A DNA stretch of 6,872 nucleotides from Melioribacteraceae bacterium (GCA_027036655.1 JALWEC010000468.1:1-6872); one strand, 5' to 3'; shown: positions 1 through 6,752, counted from the stretch's first letter. The notes: generated from the sequence alone by a model not told the origin. Numbers and translations are program-made.

Positions 1-1361
1 CCCTGACGGATAGCGTTATAAAGGACTAACGAAGGAATTTTAACATTCGGATATTCCTGGCGCATCGCGCTTAAAAGCAACGACATCACTCCGGTTGAGT
101 AAGGAGACGCCATACTTGTCCCCCACATTCTGTCAGCGTGCATAAAGTTGGGAACCGTTGAAACGGAAGCTCCGGGGGAAGCGACATCAGGCTTCATTAC
201 CTCGCCTCCTCTCGAACTAAAATAAGTTATCTGATCTCTGTCCTGAACGGTTGCATAAAGATTGTGCCCTACTTCTTTGGCGAGAATAGCGCCTGAAGAG
301 AAAAGCGAAGGAGACGATGCGGGCAATCCGGTTGTTGATATTCCGGGACCTTCGTTGCCGTTAGAATTACAAATGTAGAGATAATGATTTTTCGCAACGA
401 GACTATCAATGAATTTTTCCATAACGGAACGTCCTTCGATTACAGAACCGATTCCGAAACTCATATTTATCACGCAAGGTTCTTTTCTTTCCTTTGAAAT
501 TTTATCCGCGTAAAGGAAACATTTTCTCATACTTTCGGTTACGGTTGCGCCGCCTGCAAAATTGTTGTTGCCCAACTTAAGCGCTATTACGTTTGCTCCC
601 GGAGCCACGCCGTTTAGGTCGGTGCCTCCGATGTGATAACCGGTTGCGATTCCAGCGCAGTGTGTTCCGTGTCCGCCGTCGTCAAAGAAAAAGGAAACCT
701 TGTTTTCTTTCGGGAAAATATTTACGCCAAAAGTAAACATTGATAATTCATCAGCGTTTTTAATCGTAAAGTAATCCTGATTAACTTTATAATTTCTAAT
801 CGGTTTTTCATCGGCAAGAGTGCCGTTATCATTTTCGTCAATATACAAAACCCAATCATTATCTCCGGCGTCAAAAACCACAAAATCGAACTTGTCATTT
901 GTAGTTCCGTTTCCGTTTAAATCTCTTACGCCCGAGCCGGAATTTTTCCAAAGCGATTCGTCAAGCGAACCGATAAAATAATCTCCGTCCTTAGCTTTAA
1001 GTGCAAGACTATCAACGCCGAAAACTTTCAGCCCTTCGTCTTCATTTTCAAAATACTTCTTTCCGTCGGTGTCGTCAATATCGGCTTCGTAATATTTTAC
1101 GTCGCCTTGTCCCGTAAAATCTTGTACGTCAATTACTTTGGTTTTGCCGGTTGATGTTTTTTTCAATCCGTCTATTCCCATATCGACGCCGGTATCAAAA
1201 ATAAATACGATTGTTCCTCTACCGTCGTATTTCGGATGTTGCTGCAAAAATTCTGCAACTCCCGTTGATTTAATCGGCAGCATTACCTGAGTGGTATCCT
1301 GTGCAAAAACGGAAACCGCCGCCGCAAAAAACAATAAAAATGAAATTTTAATGTACTTCAT
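1..1361 (-). CDS. Exported subtilisin-family (S8) serine protease, tripeptidyl-peptidase-II-like; C-terminus cut by window edge
   Basis: The first 453 codons of a secreted peptidase are present. Residues 1-20 form a signal peptide (Lys, hydrophobic core, then VFA before Gln21), so the protein should cross the inner membrane by Sec. The complete S8 catalytic set is visible: Asp56 in FDTGVD, His231 in GGHGTHCAG, oxyanion Asn336 in GNEGPG and Ser416 in GTSMASP. Asp and His are 175 residues apart, against about 32 in subtilisin; such a long insert is characteristic of TPPII-like subtilases. It carries two Asp/Asn/Gly-rich loops resembling calcium sites (DLNGNGTTND at 147-156, DENDNGTLADE at 175-185). 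No separate inhibitory prodomain is seen, since Asp56 lies only 35 residues after the predicted cleavage site. The ATG overlaps the upstream membrane-protein gene by 14 bp and has a good ribosome site. The substrate is unknown. The S8 call is very secure, the TPPII-like subtype likely. Confidence 0.93.
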   Translation of the reverse strand, partial: MKYIKISFLLFFAAAVSVFAQDTTQVMLPIKSTGVAEFLQQHPKYDGRGTIVFIFDTGVDMGIDGLKKTSTGKTKVIDVQDFTGQGDVKYYEADIDDTDGKKYFENEDEGLKVFGVDSLALKAKDGDYFIGSLDESLWKNSGSGVRDLNGNGTTNDKFDFVVFDAGDNDWVLYIDENDNGTLADEKPIRNYKVNQDYFTIKNADELSMFTFGVNIFPKENKVSFFFDDGGHGTHCAGIATGYHIGGTDLNGVAPGANVIALKLGNNNFAGGATVTESMRKCFLYADKISKERKEPCVINMSFGIGSVIEGRSVMEKFIDSLVAKNHYLYICNSNGNEGPGISTTGLPASSPSLFSSGAILAKEVGHNLYATVQDRDQITYFSSRGGEVMKPDVASPGASVSTVPNFMHADRMWGTSMASPYSTGVMSLLLSAMRQEYPNVKIPSLVLYNAIRQ

Positions 1362-2232
1362 TTTTCTTAAGCTCCTTTTTAACATTATCAATTTGTTCAA
1401 TTTTATTTTTGTGCAACTTCTTTTCTTTATCTAATTTTTTGTAGTCCAATTCCGAGCCTAATACGCTGTGAGGAATCAGAAAAATCATAAAAGTAATTAA
1501 CGCTCCGAAAACCGCCCACTTTTCAGGATGTTTTGTTTTACGATAAGCCGCAAGTACAATCAGCCAGCCGATAAGAGCGATTAATGTTTTGTTGTCGGTT
1601 AAGTCCCAACCGAACGGCACGCCTGTCCACAACTCTCCGAAAGCAAATTTCTGGACTAACGGACCGAATATAAATCCGCCGAAAATAAGAAAACCGAGCG
1701 TCCAGTAAGTATATGTTTTAACTTTTCCGCTACGGCTGATTATTTCAAGTCCGGTTCGCATTGAAAAAAGCATCGCCAAAAACATTGCAAGAATATGCGG
1801 AATTAATATTCCGTTCGGCACGCGCCCTTTGAACCTGATAACAACGCTGTTTTTACCCGGGATAATATAATTCTTACCGTTCTTTTCAAGCTCGACAAAA
1901 TACTCTAACTTTCCGGCGGGAGGCTGCCCGGGAAGAAACGCTCGCAACGTATCTCCGCTTCTCTCCATTTTAACATAACTGTTTTTATCGTCGGTTTTAT
2001 ATCGCTTCCAAACCAAATCCCCTTTGATTAAACTATCCGGCACAATTATCTCAACGGCTTGGGCGTCGTTTCCCGAATGAGTTCTCGGTAAATTATAGTT
2101 AATAGACAAATTTTCGATTGTTACATTTCCCCGAAAGGGGTAGGTTGGGCCTGTTACTCTCTGATAAACGGCTGCTCCGATTGTGATTAAAATCGCCAAT
2201 AACCACAGCACCCAATTCTTTTTTAAAAACAT
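1348..2232 (-). CDS. Unrecognised five-helix inner-membrane protein with a large extracytoplasmic domain
   Basis: I do not recognise this 294-residue protein. Hydrophobic segments lie near residues 7-23, 142-158, 174-193, 215-230 and 239-258. The Lys4-Lys5 start suggests the N-terminus is inside, which puts the polar, strand-rich segment 25-140 (possibly an Ig-like beta domain) outside. The short loops RSGKVK (167-172) and RKTKHPEK (231-238) would then be cytoplasmic, consistent with the positive-inside rule. Motifs that look conserved are IPH at 144-146, FGPLVQKFAFG at 189-199, GVPFGWDLTDNKT at 204-216 and IPHS at 253-256. Two IPH motifs at membrane edges could in principle bind a metal or heme, but nothing proves it. 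The tail 260-294 is a very Lys/Glu-rich helix. The ATG has a strong AAAGGAG site. The gene overlaps the start of the exported protease by 14 bp, so the two products may work together at the membrane. Confidence 0.85.
   Translation of the reverse strand: MFLKKNWVLWLLAILITIGAAVYQRVTGPTYPFRGNVTIENLSINYNLPRTHSGNDAQAVEIIVPDSLIKGDLVWKRYKTDDKNSYVKMERSGDTLRAFLPGQPPAGKLEYFVELEKNGKNYIIPGKNSVVIRFKGRVPNGILIPHILAMFLAMLFSMRTGLEIISRSGKVKTYTYWTLGFLIFGGFIFGPLVQKFAFGELWTGVPFGWDLTDNKTLIALIGWLIVLAAYRKTKHPEKWAVFGALITFMIFLIPHSVLGSELDYKKLDKEKKLHKNKIEQIDNVKKELKKNEVH
1372..1377 (-). promoter_or_regulatory. Ribosome binding site AAGGAG for the subtilase gene
   Basis: AAGGAG reads on the minus strand 10 bases before the ATG at 1361. 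It lies inside the last codons of the preceding membrane-protein gene. With the 14-bp gene overlap it supports this start and suggests translational coupling. Confidence 0.7.
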
Positions 2233-2236
2233 ATTT

Positions 2237-2243
2237 CTCCTTT
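2237..2243 (-). promoter_or_regulatory. Ribosome binding site AAAGGAG for the membrane-protein gene
   Basis: AAAGGAG reads on the minus strand four bases before the ATG at 2232. It is a strong site with slightly short spacing. It lies in the 70-bp gap and supports independent initiation for the membrane protein-protease pair. Confidence 0.65.
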
Positions 2244-2279
2244 AAGTTGAATTTTAAATATAAGGAAATAAAGGATTTT

Positions 2280-2305
2280 AAAAAAAGGTAAATATCAGGT
2301 ATTTA
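2280..2305 (-). terminator. Weak candidate terminator or attenuator after the histidine kinase gene
   Basis: The minus strand reads a perfect 6-bp A/T-only inverted repeat, TAAATA-CCTGA-TATTTA (2289-2305), followed by CC and seven T residues (2280-2286). The first stem arm includes the kinase stop codon. The stem has no G-C pairs, so it would be a poor intrinsic terminator. The rest of the 70-bp gap (2233-2302) is A/T-rich and may hold a promoter for the next two genes, but I see no convincing -35/-10 pair. Confidence 0.22.
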
Positions 2306-4186
2306 TGAGGTTATTTCAATCGGGAATGAAAGAAGCACTTTTGTTCCTTTTCCCAATTCGGAAGTGATTTCAAGTTTGCCTTTCAACGCTTCGGTTAATT
2401 TATTGGCGATTGTAAGTCCAAGCCCCAGCCCTTCATAATTTCGTTTATATCCGTCCGTTTCTTCCTGCGTAAAGGGTTTTAATATTTCATCGAGCATATT
2501 TTGGGCAATACCCTTTCCGGTATCTGCGACCTCAACCCGCCATTCATTGGCAAAAGTAAAACATCTGATTTCAATCAGTCCGTTTTCAATATTATATTTG
2601 ATTGCGTTATCTATAATTTCGGTAAAAACCTTTTTCATTAATTCCGGATCGGTTTCAACAAAGCTGCAAGTATCTTCAAAAGAAAGCGTATAATTGATTG
2701 TTCTGCTTTTGGCAAAAACATCCAACTCCTTTAAGATTTTCTCAATTTCCTCTCTAAGATGAATCAATCTTATATCCGGTTTTATTTCGCCTGCTTCAAT
2801 AAGCGCTATATCAACTATGTTGTCGGCAAATCTTTTAAGCCGAACTATGCCTTCGGACAGATATCCCATTAATTCCTTAAGCCCGGTATTTCCGCTCTCC
2901 TCGAGTTCCATTCTCATCAGATCGGAATAGCCGACAACGGCGTTTAACGGCGTGCGAAGCTCGTGCGACATATTTGAAAGAAAAGTGGATTTAAGTTTAT
3001 TCAGATGAAGTTCTTTTTCGTAAGCGGCTCTCAATCTTTTTTCATTTTCAACTTCAGTGGTAATATCGAAGAAAGAGATGATAAATGTACGATTATCAAA
3101 ATGCTCATAAGTAAGAATAGCAAATTTACAGAGGTATTCCCTTTGGGTATCGTTGTTGGTAAAACGGAATCTGATGCTTTTCCGATTTTCGCTTGTAGCT
3201 CGGTCAATTGCGGTATAAATTACCTCATATAAATCCGTAAGCATACAGTCGGCAAAATCAAGCTCTACAATCTTATCGGAATCGACTCCGAAACTTTCGC
3301 AAAAACTGTCGTTTGCTCCTTCGATATAGAGGGCATCTATTTCCTCCCTCAGAATTAAAATCGGCTCCGAAATATTGGAAAGCAAAGCGCGCTGTCTTCT
3401 TTCGTTTTTCTTAATCTCATAAGTCGCTTCAACATACCTTGTAATGTCGTTTAATCTCAGAACAAATCCGTTGTTTTTCAAACTCCCAATATAAATCGGG
3501 TTTAGAAGAAATTCGTACCATTTGTCGCTCCGTTTTACTTTAACCTTTGCGGTCGCTCTCCAAACCTTATGTTCGGCTAACGAAGTTCTTAATTCCTCCA
3601 AGCTTTCTTCTTCTATAAACGGCTTCAGAACATCCGCTATCGGTTTACCGTAAAGGCGGGAAATATCGCTTCCGACTATCGATTCGAGAGAAGTAGTAGT
3701 ATAAGTAATCTCAAATTTATTGTTGATAATCGTTAAAGGCACATTGCCATATTCGATTGCATTGTGCAAACTGTTAATTCTTTCTTCAATTTTATTCCGC
3801 TCGGCAAGCGATGTAAAAGACATCAGATAAAGATATATTCCTTCCACAAGAACTTTTTCTATCTCGACAAAATAGTTCTCCTTGCCGTTTGATTTTGTTT
3901 CGATAGAAATATCGAAGTTGAAGCTGCAAAACCCTCTTTCGCCCATATTTGAAATTACATCATCGAGCTGCGGAATAGTTTTAAGAGTGGAAATGTTTTC
4001 GTTCTGTTCGACGTCAAAAGTTGCCTGTGCAGCTTTGTTTACGAAAACAATTTTTTTATCATTATCTAAAAAAATCAACGGCTTGGTATTCGGAAATTCC
4101 TTTAACAGATTAAATTCCGAAAAAGAAGGAACTTTTTTTTCAGTCAACACTGGTTTGCTATTTTCATTTTTATCGCTAATGCTCAT
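2303..4186 (-). CDS. Cytoplasmic sensor histidine kinase with three PAS-like domains
   Basis: This 627-residue kinase has no signal peptide or membrane helix, so it should sense a cytoplasmic or membrane-permeant signal. Sensor domains lie at about 27-125 (PAS-like, degenerate), 140-250 (PAS, ending LRLNDITRY) and 265-380 (PAS, ending ISFFDITTEV), joined by charged helical linkers. HisKA spans about 397-465, with phospho-acceptor His408 in SHELRTPLNA. The HATPase domain (about 480-625) is intact: N-box Asn527 in EIIDNAIKYN, G1 box DTGKG at 555-559, F-box-like PFTQEE at 571-576 and G2 box GLGLG at 586-590. It should be a competent autokinase. There is no fused receiver, so phosphate must go to a separate protein; the receivers at 5553-5945 and 4885-5553 are obvious candidates. 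The start overlaps the preceding gene by 11 bp with only a weak GAAGG upstream, which suggests coupled translation. The PAS ligand cannot be predicted. Confidence 0.95.
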   Translation of the reverse strand: MSISDKNENSKPVLTEKKVPSFSEFNLLKEFPNTKPLIFLDNDKKIVFVNKAAQATFDVEQNENISTLKTIPQLDDVISNMGERGFCSFNFDISIETKSNGKENYFVEIEKVLVEGIYLYLMSFTSLAERNKIEERINSLHNAIEYGNVPLTIINNKFEITYTTTSLESIVGSDISRLYGKPIADVLKPFIEEESLEELRTSLAEHKVWRATAKVKVKRSDKWYEFLLNPIYIGSLKNNGFVLRLNDITRYVEATYEIKKNERRQRALLSNISEPILILREEIDALYIEGANDSFCESFGVDSDKIVELDFADCMLTDLYEVIYTAIDRATSENRKSIRFRFTNNDTQREYLCKFAILTYEHFDNRTFIISFFDITTEVENEKRLRAAYEKELHLNKLKSTFLSNMSHELRTPLNAVVGYSDLMRMELEESGNTGLKELMGYLSEGIVRLKRFADNIVDIALIEAGEIKPDIRLIHLREEIEKILKELDVFAKSRTINYTLSFEDTCSFVETDPELMKKVFTEIIDNAIKYNIENGLIEIRCFTFANEWRVEVADTGKGIAQNMLDEILKPFTQEETDGYKRNYEGLGLGLTIANKLTEALKGKLEITSELGKGTKVLLSFPIEITS

Positions 4187-4841
4187 CTTTTACAAGAACC
4201 TTCTCAATCAAAATATTATCCATATTATTATAAGGGAATACGTACATATGGTTCAAATCATATTTATCTAACTTATCAATAAATGAATAGATAACAAAAA
4301 ATATTTTTTTGAAGTCCTCGTAGATTTCATATTCCAAACCGTCAAGTAGCGAATGAAGCGCTAGACTCTCATATTTGTAAAATTCCGATTTGATATTCAT
4401 TTTTTCAATGCGACGAAAAACGGAAGTGATTCCCGGGACCGGGAAAGGGGGAAATTTTTCAAACAACCTTATACTCGGTTTACGCACCAATATTTTAAGC
4501 GAATGTCTTTTTCTCGCTTCTTTTCTGAAAATATCCTTGCTAACCCAAACCACTTGATGAGATGTTTTATAGAACTCGTTAAAATCAACGGTTAATTTAA
4601 AATTAAGTTCTTCAATGTTAAAATCGAATTTAATTTGCGATTCGGAAGAGTAATCCACGCCGGAAAGTCCCCATTTAACTTCAGTCAAAAATAAAGCGGC
4701 GGGAGAAAAAACGATAGAATCCTTGTTAACTTTTTTCCGTTTTACTTTTCGAATAGCTGCTTTTTCCGCCGCCGAATATTCCTGCTGATGTCCGGATGAA
4801 TTATCCTTTAATATCCCGATATTTGCAATTTTATTAAACAT
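4176..4841 (-). CDS. Unrecognised 221-residue soluble protein between response regulator and histidine kinase
   Basis: I do not recognise this protein. There is no signal peptide or membrane helix. Residues 11-40 are polar and end in a basic cluster (RKVKRKKVNK, 31-40) followed by DSIVFSPAALFL. Short Asp-Ser...Ser-Pro-x-Ala motifs occur in some flagellar regulatory proteins, but this resemblance is too short to assign a family. The middle (about 65-120) looks like alternating beta strands (IKFDFNIEELNFKLTVDF) with a basic ARKRH stretch. Residues 118-140 are Pro/Phe-rich (FPPFPVPG). The C-terminal part (about 140-190) looks helical, with an aromatic stretch FKKIFFVIYSFIDKL. A GGAG site lies 9 bases before the ATG. 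Its stop overlaps the kinase start by 11 bp (ATGAGCATTAG), so it is probably made together with the kinase. A role as partner, inhibitor or output of the kinase is inference from position only. The 43 bp upstream (4842-4884) hold no clear hairpin or promoter. Confidence 0.82.
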   Translation of the reverse strand: MFNKIANIGILKDNSSGHQQEYSAAEKAAIRKVKRKKVNKDSIVFSPAALFLTEVKWGLSGVDYSSESQIKFDFNIEELNFKLTVDFNEFYKTSHQVVWVSKDIFRKEARKRHSLKILVRKPSIRLFEKFPPFPVPGITSVFRRIEKMNIKSEFYKYESLALHSLLDGLEYEIYEDFKKIFFVIYSFIDKLDKYDLNHMYVFPYNNMDNILIEKVLVKDEH

Positions 4842-4850
4842 TCAAGATTT

Positions 4851-4854
4851 CTCC
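4851..4854 (-). promoter_or_regulatory. Ribosome binding site GGAG for the 221-residue protein
   Basis: GGAG reads on the minus strand nine bases before the ATG at 4841, within the 43-bp gap after the receiver-DHp gene. It supports the chosen start. Confidence 0.6.
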
Positions 4855-4884
4855 AATATATTATCGAAAAAATCCTATAAATCT

Positions 4885-5553
4885 TTAGTCTTCTTCCAAA
4901 TCGAGCATATGAGTATCGGATGTGTAGCTGATAAGTTTCGGGTTTTTCAAATTAGTAAGCTGATTTACAGCAGTTTTAATTCTCCGGATTGATTCTTCAA
5001 TTATCTTTAGCTCGTCGCTTATTTTTTCTAAAGATTCCTTATCAAGTTCGGCTTTGATTGTCTCCAAACTCATTAACATTCCGGCAAGAGGATTATTAAT
5101 TTGATGTCCGGCGGTAAAAGCCATCTGAACAAGCGCTTTGGAATGCTCGGCTTTTTTCAATTCTTCCTGAAGCTGAGTAATACGCATTCCGGCTTTTACG
5201 TATGCTACTATTACTCCGGGATCCGCCGGTTTAACAAGAAAGTTATCGGCGCCGCAAGTAATTCCTTCAACCTGATCTTTAACTGTTCCACGCGCCGTAA
5301 GCATAATAAAATAGATATCTTTATATTCCTCTTTTTCGCGTAGAGTTTCAAGCAGAGAAAGCCCGTCCATTTCCGGCATCGTCCAATCGGCAATAATTAC
5401 ACGGGGCTGGTATTCGTCAATAACATCCAAAGCTTGAACGCCGTTATAAACGATTTTTGTTTCATAACCGTTAAGCTCTAAATTTTTCGAGAGGGCGTAA
5501 GCGTTGTCAATGTTATCTTCAACGATAAGTATATTATTTCTGTCCAAATCCAT
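4885..5553 (-). CDS. Response regulator receiver fused to an HisKA-like dimerisation domain, with no ATPase domain
   Basis: Residues 7-122 form a complete receiver: acidic pair Glu12-Asp13, phospho-acceptor Asp56 in ADWTMPEMDG, Thr86 and Lys108 in the VKPAD loop. A coiled-coil linker (about 125-140) leads to a DHp-like helix pair (about 138-199) with His150 in AGHQINNPLAGM, matching the phosphorylation-helix motif of kinases that usually read HEINNPL. The protein then ends at 222 with an acidic tail (LDLEED). The N, G1 and G2 boxes of an ATPase domain are absent. The next gene begins 43 bp later, so no broken kinase remnant follows. The residue after the histidine is Gln151 instead of the usual Glu/Asp. 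By family knowledge a DHp can dimerise and accept or pass phosphate; here it could act as a phosphotransfer intermediate, a dimeriser or a decoy (inference). The start is coupled to the preceding gene by a TAATG one-base overlap, with no clear Shine-Dalgarno site. Confidence 0.92.
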   Translation of the reverse strand: MDLDRNNILIVEDNIDNAYALSKNLELNGYETKIVYNGVQALDVIDEYQPRVIIADWTMPEMDGLSLLETLREKEEYKDIYFIMLTARGTVKDQVEGITCGADNFLVKPADPGVIVAYVKAGMRITQLQEELKKAEHSKALVQMAFTAGHQINNPLAGMLMSLETIKAELDKESLEKISDELKIIEESIRRIKTAVNQLTNLKNPKLISYTSDTHMLDLEED

Positions 5554-5945
5554 TAATTTATCAGCGCTTTTACTTTTGTCATAAATCCATTGTAATCGGT
5601 TATCGGCTTGAGGATAAAATCATCAGCCAAACTGTTTGCAATGCTTTCTTCGTCCAGAACCTTCAGATTGTACGCCGAGACCAAAATAATAGGAATATTA
5701 TTATAACGCTCGTCAGTTTTGATGATTCTGGAAAGTTCGATTCCGTCGGTTCTTTCTTCGTTAATATATGTATTTCTCAGATTAACATCCATAATTATTA
5801 AACCGACATTTTTTGTCTCGATAATATTCATAATTTCTATGTAATCTTCCGAGATTACAGCTTCCAACTTTTCAAACTCAAAAATATATTTATAAAATTG
5901 CAGAATGAGCGGATCATCTTCTATAACCAATATTACCTTCCCCAT
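5553..5945 (-). CDS. Single-domain CheY-like response regulator with an extended active-site loop
   Basis: This 130-residue protein is a receiver domain only: Glu9-Asp10-Asp11, phospho-acceptor Asp53 in LIIMDVNL, Ser90 in the Thr/Ser position and Lys113 in LKP. There is no output domain, so it should act by protein-protein contact, like CheY, or pass phosphate onward. The loop after Asp53 is about seven residues longer than usual (NLRNTYINEERTDG, 55-68) and lacks the common Met-Pro. I start the gene at the ATG at 5945, not the upstream TTG at 5963. The ATG gives the usual receiver opening (MGKVILVIEDD), has AGGTG seven bases upstream and follows the motB stop by one base (TGATATG). Placement directly after motAB suggests a role in motility, but the FliM-binding surface features of true CheY cannot be judged here. 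Its phosphodonor is probably the kinase at 2303-4186 (inference). Confidence 0.92.
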   Translation of the reverse strand: MGKVILVIEDDPLILQFYKYIFEFEKLEAVISEDYIEIMNIIETKNVGLIIMDVNLRNTYINEERTDGIELSRIIKTDERYNNIPIILVSAYNLKVLDEESIANSLADDFILKPITDYNGFMTKVKALIN

Positions 5946-5946
5946 A

Positions 5947-6747
5947 TCAAAGCACCTGCTCAAATTTAACTAAGATACTGATTCTTCTGTTTACGGGACT
6001 GTAAGGATGCTCCGGATCGCGAAGCCGGTTGGATGCGTAACCGCGCACTTCGTCTATTTGATCCAGCGGAACTCCGGCGGCTACCAAAACACGCCGCGCA
6101 GCGTTTGCTCTGTTTACGCTTAACTCAAAATTCGTAATTCCTTCGGAATTGCGAGGGATAGGACGTGCGTCGGTATGCCCTTCCACAACAATTTTATTAT
6201 TTATTTCACTAAGCTGTTTTCCTATAACAAAAAGCATTTTCCTAGCTAGCGGGTTTAGCTTATCGCTTCCGGATTTAAAAAACGTTCCCTTATTATCGAG
6301 CAGTTCTATTCGTAATCCTTCGGATGTTATCTGTACGTCAACCTGGTCGAGCAAATTGGAGAGATCGGGAGTTCCCTGCAAAAGAGATATAATTGCTTTT
6401 CCTTTTTTTATGAGAATTTGCTTTTCAACATCTTTATCATTCTCCTCTTTGCTGTTTTTTATTTCCCCTTTTATTTCTTCTTTTCCGGTTCCGGGTCCCT
6501 GTCCTTTCATAAAACTTTTACTTCCGCTTATGCCAAGTATCGTCGGGTTCTGAAAATAATGGGCGACCGCAGTTTTAACTTCATCGGATTGTGCCAATAC
6601 CCAAAGGACAATAAATAGCGCCATCAATGCCGTTACAAAATCGGAATAAGCCACTTTCCAAGCTCCGCCGTGATGTCCGGCCCCGCATTTTTTGCCTTTG
6701 GAGATTATTACGGGTTCTTCGTTATGATTTCCTTGCTCGCCAGCCAT
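5947..6747 (-). CDS. motB: Flagellar motor stator protein MotB (peptidoglycan-anchored)
   Basis: MotB forms the ion-conducting stator with MotA and anchors it to peptidoglycan. This 266-residue protein has the full layout. A basic, His/Gly-rich cytoplasmic start (KGKKCGAGHHGG, 17-28) precedes one membrane helix (about 33-52) carrying Asp36 in AYSDFVTAL, the ion-binding residue equivalent to Asp32 of E. coli MotB. A plug-like amphipathic segment follows (about 54-66), then a charged Lys/Glu linker (89-115) and an OmpA-like peptidoglycan-binding domain (about 140-262) with GHTDARPI at 190-197, ELSVNRANAARRVL at 208-221 and NRRI at 253-256. Tyr34 precedes the pore Asp region; whether protons or sodium flow cannot be read reliably from sequence. 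The ATG lies 5 bp after the motA stop, with AGAGG about 12 bases upstream. The gene is followed one base later by the CheY-like gene. Confidence 0.95.
   Translation of the reverse strand: MAGEQGNHNEEPVIISKGKKCGAGHHGGAWKVAYSDFVTALMALFIVLWVLAQSDEVKTAVAHYFQNPTILGISGSKSFMKGQGPGTGKEEIKGEIKNSKEENDKDVEKQILIKKGKAIISLLQGTPDLSNLLDQVDVQITSEGLRIELLDNKGTFFKSGSDKLNPLARKMLFVIGKQLSEINNKIVVEGHTDARPIPRNSEGITNFELSVNRANAARRVLVAAGVPLDQIDEVRGYASNRLRDPEHPYSPVNRRISILVKFEQVL
5953..5957 (-). promoter_or_regulatory. Ribosome binding site AGGTG that decides the response-regulator start
   Basis: AGGTG lies inside the last codons of motB, seven bases before the ATG at 5945. It favours that ATG over the in-frame TTG at 5963, which would need a 17-base overlap with motB and adds the unconserved residues MSRCFD. 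Confidence 0.5.
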
Positions 6748-6752
6748 AATTA

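Noticed and set aside
1..1361. Subtilase as a pseudogene
   Set aside because: The frame is open from the ATG to the window edge and all four catalytic residues are intact; the missing end is due only to the window boundary.
3005..3232. Plus-strand open frame inside the histidine kinase gene
   Set aside because: It lies opposite a clear, motif-bearing kinase sequence and shows no domain, no convincing ribosome site and no conserved motif.
3882..4271. Plus-strand open frame spanning the kinase N-terminus and the end of the unknown gene
   Set aside because: It crosses two same-strand genes that are tightly coupled, has no recognisable motif and is best explained as a shadow.
4842..4884. Remnant of a lost ATPase domain after the receiver-DHp gene
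   Set aside because: Only 43 bases separate the stop from the next gene, and they contain no N, G1 or G2 box in any frame, so a recent frameshift is not supported.
4842..4884. Internal promoter in the gap before the 221-residue protein
   Set aside because: A GATAAT-like hexamer is present, but no -35 element at a proper distance could be found; in A/T-rich sequence such hexamers are expected by chance.
5101..5393. Two short open frames, one on each strand, inside the receiver-DHp gene
   Set aside because: Both overlap the well-supported receiver coding frame and show no family signature.
5946..5963. TTG at 5963 as the start of the single-domain response regulator
   Set aside because: It adds six unconserved residues and a 17-bp overlap with motB; the ATG at 5945 gives the normal receiver start and has AGGTG at suitable spacing.
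6149..6618. Plus-strand open frames with hydrophobic translations opposite motB
   Set aside because: They are antisense to the charged linker and OmpA domain of motB; the Lys/Glu-rich coding on one strand gives Phe/Leu/Ser-rich translation on the other, which explains their apparent membrane character.
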